Source of the DNA: a virus
Virus record (IMG/VR): IMGVR_UViG_3300025728_000008
Coordinates: 1 to 64,000 of that record
Strand: one strand, 5' to 3'
Length of the DNA: 64,000 nt
Made by a program: the position numbers and the translations under genes. Of the stretch, positions 60,871 through 64,000 are shown in pieces; position 1 is the stretch's first letter; each line of letters opens with the position of its first letter. A model generated the notes under the pieces. The model did no database searches. It had not been told where the DNA came from and saw only the letters and a list, made by a program, of their open reading frames with translations.

Positions 60871-61665
60871 TAAACTGTAAATGTGAATAACAAATGATAA
60901 TCGTAATATCTCAAATGGTGAATATAAATAAATCGAGAATATGGAATATAGGAAATGTGGGATATTTATAAAATTGGATATTGTGGTGAATTTCTGAATA
61001 TGGTGAATGTGGATTATTGGATATTTCAATATGTGGATTTATGGAATTTGGGTTTGTGGGATTTTGGGGAAAATCATATTTACATATTTATATGTAGTGA
61101 ATCTGTAGTTTCGCCACTCAATATAAGATTGTATGCGTGTAGGAATCGCAAATAATTATCAATGTAAGCAACCCCGAAAATACGAATATTACAAGCGAAA
61201 ATGAGGACGAACATTCGTATCAAATAAATTATAAAATGTTCGTATTAGGGGAATGAATCAAAAAGGACAGTCAAACAAGCAACCCAACTACATGACATAC
61301 TAAATTGTTTCTAAAGATAACATAATTAATCTTATGGGGGTACTTTCTACCAAAACACTTGACGGATTCCCTCCAAAACCCTATAGCACTTCTTCCCTGC
61401 TACTCAGAGAAAATTGGAACGTACACGTGCTAAATCCGAACATTCGCCAATTTTTGTCCCACAAAATTCATGTAAAATCTTGTCCAAAACAACCTTAAAT
61501 TTCACCCACAAAATCATCAATTTCATACGTTATTTCACACGCTATATTATCGTCTATAAAGGGAACAATCCCGTACACGTATTCGTATGTGCAGGGGAGG
61601 GGGTATCTTCCGACCTTTTGTATATAATTCACTATATACCGTATACAGAGGATATAAATGAGCAT

Positions 61666-61701
61666 AAAAAAAAGACACTATCTACCGTATGTAGAAGTGT
61701 C
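61666..61701 (-). terminator. Rho-independent terminator
   Basis: GACACT-TCTAC/GTAGA-T-AGTGTC stem (61701-61674) followed by eight Ts on the minus strand. Ends the right-hand minus operon. Confidence 0.88.
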
Positions 61702-61711
61702 AATTCTCGTG

Positions 61712-61912
61712 CTATTTCTTTATATAATCAATTACTTCTGTTTTGTATCCTTTATCCGTGAGACCTTTCATAATCCAACTAATAACATTGAAATCTAATC
61801 CTGTAATATCTTTTGCTTGATTAATATGATTTGTAGTTTTGATTCCACCTTCAAGCATATCATAGTAAAACAAATTCTTATCTATACGAATTACTTTAAT
61901 TTTCTTGTTCAT
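61712..61912 (-). CDS. Hypothetical protein, 66 aa
   Basis: ATG within the end of its upstream neighbour (overlap 17 bases) after GGAAGAAGATAAAA. Strand-helix-helix with I-K-V-I-R-I-D-K and I-S-W-I-M-K-G-L. Not recognised. Confidence 0.8.
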   Translation of the reverse strand: MNKKIKVIRIDKNLFYYDMLEGGIKTTNHINQAKDITGLDFNVISWIMKGLTDKGYKTEVIDYIKK

Positions 61913-62069
61913 TTTTATCTTCTTCCTTCAACGATTCTTTAGCCCACAAGTATCCAGTTTCGATATTTGTAATAGCAATTGATTTCTCTCTTCCATTCGG
62001 ACATAATAGACCAACCATAAAAATTAAATTCTTATATGCTTCTTTTAACATCTGTTCTTTATTCTCCAT
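61896..62069 (-). CDS. Hypothetical protein, 57 aa
   Basis: ATG after AAGGGTGGCTAATG. Helix with L-I-F-M-V-G-L-L-C-P-N-G then a charged end (K-E-E-D-K-N-E-Q-E). Overlaps both neighbours. Not recognised. Confidence 0.7.
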   Translation of the reverse strand: MENKEQMLKEAYKNLIFMVGLLCPNGREKSIAITNIETGYLWAKESLKEEDKNEQEN

Positions 62070-62397
62070 CATTAGCCACCCTTTTAATAAACATTTCCAT
62101 TTCTTCTGCTGACATATATTTTACGTATTTCATATTACCTTGTTCGTCTTTTTTAATGAAATCAACTTTACTTATTAATGAATCAAAATGTTCTTTCACA
62201 CCAAGACCCAATCCAGTTGTATCAATAATTACTTGATTTGGTTGATTATGTACAACGAGACTAATCAGAGATAATACAGCATCTTTTGTATTTTGTTCAC
62301 TATTGATACTCCAAGCACCAATGTATGTACCTTTTTTAATATCCATATTAAATACTTTCAAACAGTTTCTATAACAATCAACAAAAAATAATTTCAT
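62059..62397 (-). CDS. Hypothetical RNase H-like protein, 112 aa
   Basis: ATG after AAGGAGAATGAATAAT; longer frame upstream lacks a ribosome site. V-I-I-D-T-T-G-L-G-L-G-V at about 57-68 recalls the second acidic strand of RNase H-like nucleases (terminase nuclease domains), but the first and third acidic positions are not obvious. Could be a shortened nuclease-fold protein. Confidence 0.75.
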   Translation of the reverse strand: MKLFFVDCYRNCLKVFNMDIKKGTYIGAWSINSEQNTKDAVLSLISLVVHNQPNQVIIDTTGLGLGVKEHFDSLISKVDFIKKDEQGNMKYVKYMSAEEMEMFIKRVANDGE

Positions 62398-62398
62398 A

Positions 62399-62590
62399 TT
62401 ATTCATTCTCCTTATAATAAATGTTTTGTAATTCTTTTGACAAATACTCAATACAATGTGTATGACCCGAAAACATACGTTCTTTACCATTATCATCTAC
62501 AAGATTAATTGCTGACCGTTCTTCATCTTGATTCAACATTCTAAAACACTTATCACACATTAAGTCTACATATAAAGGTTTTCTTTGCAT
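62399..62590 (-). CDS. Small zinc-binding protein, 63 aa
   Basis: ATG after AAGGATTGAATAAT. C-D-K-C at 12-15 and H-T-H-C about 30 residues later give a C2HC-like zinc site. Unknown. Confidence 0.75.
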   Translation of the reverse strand: MQRKPLYVDLMCDKCFRMLNQDEERSAINLVDDNGKERMFSGHTHCIEYLSKELQNIYYKENE

Positions 62591-62591
62591 A

Positions 62592-62789
62592 TTATTCAAT
62601 CCTTCCGTGACCATCAATATAATTTAACATTGCTTCTGCAAGTGCTTTTTCTAAATCCGTATTAATACCTCTTGCTGATTTATCTAATTGTAAATTTCTT
62701 ATTACAACTTCACATAACCCACCTGCATCTGACATTATATGTATTGAAAAACCTCTTTCAACTAATACTCTCATCATTTGGTTCATCAT
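62592..62789 (-). CDS. Hypothetical protein, 65 aa
   Basis: ATG after AGGAGTGATTTAT. Helix-strand with G-F-S-I-H-I-M-S-D-A-G-G and V-V-I-R-N-L-Q-L-D. Not recognised. Confidence 0.78.
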   Translation of the reverse strand: MMNQMMRVLVERGFSIHIMSDAGGLCEVVIRNLQLDKSARGINTDLEKALAEAMLNYIDGHGRIE

Positions 62790-62801
62790 ATAAATCACTC
62801 C

Positions 62802-62999
62802 TTATTTTTTTAATGATTTAACAACAAACTCTAACCAACCCAACGCCCACTTTGGATATTCAATCCAACCTGCAATATAGCCATCTCTGATTGAGAAGTC
62901 CCAAAATCCAGTCCATTCTTTTGCTTTAACAACAGCAAAGGTATACATACCTGCACCGATAAGCAAATAGAATCCTAATACCCATAATAAAAATGACAT
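62802..62999 (-). CDS. Membrane protein, 65 aa
   Basis: ATG after AAAGGAGATAATGGG. Hydrophobic helix at 3-24 (F-L-L-W-V-L-G-F-Y-L-L-I-G-A-G) and several W residues; amphipathic end (V-V-K-S-L-K-K). Not recognised. Confidence 0.8.
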   Translation of the reverse strand: MSFLLWVLGFYLLIGAGMYTFAVVKAKEWTGFWDFSIRDGYIAGWIEYPKWALGWLEFVVKSLKK

Positions 63000-63026
63000 C
63001 CCATTATCTCCTTTTATTCAAGAATA

Positions 63027-63048
63027 AGGCAGGGAATAATCCCTACCT
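63027..63048 (-). terminator. Hairpin after the 76-aa gene
   Basis: AGGTAGGGA/TCCCTGCCT stem with one mismatch, 4-base loop; weak T-run. Confidence 0.55.
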
Positions 63049-63053
63049 CAAGT

Positions 63054-63284
63054 TTATTTATTTTCTTCTTTCCACTCATTGATTCCTCTAACACCGATAC
63101 GTCTTAAAAGATTTTGGTCTTGACCTACTCCTAATGTCAATCCTTCAATTGGTTCTGCACTTACAATTTCAAATTCTAATTCAAACCCATTAGTTTTAAC
63201 ATTATAAATATTAACTTCTTGTGGCAACCCTAAAAGCTCTTTCAATTCTTCAAGATAAACAACTACTGGTCTTCGTCCTAACAT
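63054..63284 (-). CDS. Hypothetical protein, 76 aa
   Basis: ATG after AAGGGGATTGATACT. Basic start L-G-R-R-P-V-V-V, strand I-Y-N-V-K, E/G-rich centre, R/G-rich end. Not recognised. Confidence 0.8.
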   Translation of the reverse strand: MLGRRPVVVYLEELKELLGLPQEVNIYNVKTNGFELEFEIVSAEPIEGLTLGVGQDQNLLRRIGVRGINEWKEENK

Positions 63285-63304
63285 AGTATCAATCCCCTTT
63301 TATT

Positions 63305-63574
63305 CTAGAATAAATCTTTTAACTTTTGAGTGATACGGTTATTCTTTTCAATCTGTTCTTTTGCTTTGTCAATATCTGATTCTGCTTTAATGATTACTTC
63401 TTCTGCTTCATGAATAAGTTCATGTAAATTTTCTGTCTTCTTTGCTACACCATCAAACACACGTTTGAATGAATCAACTAAACCATCAACCTCTTGCCCA
63501 ATACTTTCAATCTTTCCATCACGGTCTAAATCAACTGGCGCTTGTTTATTCAACAATTTATCTAACCATTTCAT
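63305..63574 (-). CDS. Coiled-coil protein with possible calcium loop, 89 aa
   Basis: ATG after GGAGGATGATATT. D-L-D-R-D-G-K-I-E at 15-23 matches the D-x-D-x-D-G core of EF-hand/dockerin loops. Residues 30-89 form one long coiled coil. Unknown role. Confidence 0.78.
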   Translation of the reverse strand: MKWLDKLLNKQAPVDLDRDGKIESIGQEVDGLVDSFKRVFDGVAKKTENLHELIHEAEEVIIKAESDIDKAKEQIEKNNRITQKLKDLF

Positions 63575-63612
63575 AATATCATCCTCCAAGTTTTATTAGT
63601 TTATAAGTTTAA

Positions 63613-63628
63613 GGGGCTTGAGCGCCCC
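63613..63628 (-). terminator. Short hairpin GGGGC-N6-GCCCC
   Basis: Located after the stop of the gene at 63637; no strong T-run. Confidence 0.5.
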
Positions 63629-63636
63629 ATTATGTA

Positions 63637-64000
63637 TTACTTGTCTGTCCAAAGGTCACAATCACAATCAGCAGGATGTGAGCCACATTTGCATTGTACA
63701 ATATCTTCTGCTTGACCTTCATTTGTGTCATCTGCATTTAAATTTCCTTTTGTATAAGGTAAAGCACCTTCAACACTAATATTGATTCCTTCTTCTGTTG
63801 CTTTTAAATCTTTGCCAATGATGATTAATCCTTCTGTGCTGATTTCTGGATTACGTCCATACATTAAACCAGTTACATAGTTTGCTAATTCTTGAGGATT
63901 TACTTCTTTGATTAATCCACGTTCGATTGAATCAAGATATCCATCATATGGTAATGATACACGAGTGTAATCTTCTTCTTCTAATAACTGATGCCCAACG
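63637..64000 (-). CDS. Hypothetical protein, 5' end outside the window
   Basis: The reading frame is open to the window edge, so the start lies further right; the ATG at 63864 is internal. The visible 121 residues contain an alpha/beta part and an end with C-K-C-G-S-H-P-A-D-C-D-C, a cysteine/histidine cluster likely to bind zinc. Not recognised. Confidence 0.8.
   Translation of the reverse strand, partial: VGHQLLEEEDYTRVSLPYDGYLDSIERGLIKEVNPQELANYVTGLMYGRNPEISTEGLIIIGKDLKATEEGINISVEGALPYTKGNLNADDTNEGQAEDIVQCKCGSHPADCDCDLWTDK

Larger units (their letters stand above)
59559..61665. other. 2.1-kb non-coding, extremely AT-rich region
   Basis: No credible gene. Holds a copy of the ATTTCGAAAT/TTTAAATTTCTGGA element (59717-59750), several AAGTAAGT/ACTTACTT copies, 430 bases (60430-60870) of nearly pure A/T/G (TAGTAATGTA, TATAATAAGTA) repeats, a T/G-rich segment (60911-61075), and an inverted repeat GACGAACATT/AATGTTCGTA around 61204-61246. 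Mirrors the region before the plus-strand block; possible origin, centromere or packaging signal. Confidence 0.68.

Noticed and set aside
60955-61155. Plus-strand frame with many tryptophans
   Set aside because: Falls in T/G-rich low-complexity DNA; no proper ribosome site; residues follow the repeat unit.
59559-61665. CRISPR array
   Set aside because: Repeats are short, irregular and overlapping, without unique spacers of constant length.
1-64000. tRNA genes
   Set aside because: No cloverleaf-like segments with a TTCGA-type arm were noticed, though a tRNA search program was not available.

Overview
The window looks like the early/middle-gene region of a large AT-rich tailed phage (or prophage) of a low-GC Firmicute, most likely a Bacillus. 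Evidence: AGGAGG-type ribosome sites on nearly every gene; more than 30 vegetative (sigma-A) promoters, almost all with 17 bp spacing; about 155 tightly packed, often overlapping small genes; no ribosomal, tRNA or metabolic housekeeping genes. No virion, lysis, terminase or active integrase gene was recognised. Family assignments come from motifs read in the translations; no database search was possible.

Layout. (1) 1-7.1 kb, minus strand: small unknown genes, two lipoproteins, a DUF4326 protein, a GIY-YIG nuclease and a macrodomain protein. (2) 7.1-18 kb, minus strand: a replication/recombination module with RecJ-like DHH exonuclease, DnaG-like primase, DnaB-like helicase, a dNMP-kinase-like P-loop protein, a 3D-domain cell-wall protein and a Sak4-like AAA ATPase. 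Gene sizes and order recall the yorF-yorK/yorM block of Bacillus phage SP-beta. (3) 18-20 kb: a small HTH-like protein and a tyrosine-recombinase-fold protein that lacks catalytic arginines, reminiscent of the SP-beta repressor YopR/MrpR, behind a complex leader. (4) 20-51.8 kb, minus strand: about 90 small accessory genes in short operons, each with its own promoter. Recognisable ones are SprT-like protease, NadR, PnuC, M20/M42 peptidase, TM2 protein, papain-like protein, protein kinase and a RelA/SpoT-type HD hydrolase. (5) 51.8-53.2 kb: non-coding, rich in short repeats. (6) 53.2-59.6 kb: the only plus-strand block, with 14 genes driven by a different promoter family that fits the Bacillus sigma-H consensus. 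(7) 59.6-61.7 kb: a second, extremely AT-rich non-coding stretch. (8) 61.7-64 kb: minus-strand small genes, the last cut by the window end.

How it may work together (inference). Host sigma-A RNA polymerase transcribes the minus-strand genes early, giving DNA replication, NAD+ salvage (PnuC plus NadR) with ADP-ribose handling (macrodomain, DUF4326), and control of host alarmones (HD hydrolase). The plus-strand block, between two repeat-rich non-coding regions, would be expressed under another condition or time.

Most unusual signals: a recurring ATAAAA-N6-TTTTAT mini-hairpin joining neighbouring cistrons on the minus strand; five sigma-H-like promoters with identical geometry; three nested inverted repeats in the plus-strand operons; iteron-like arrays in the non-coding regions; an extended CGCTTGACA -35 element shared by many promoters.
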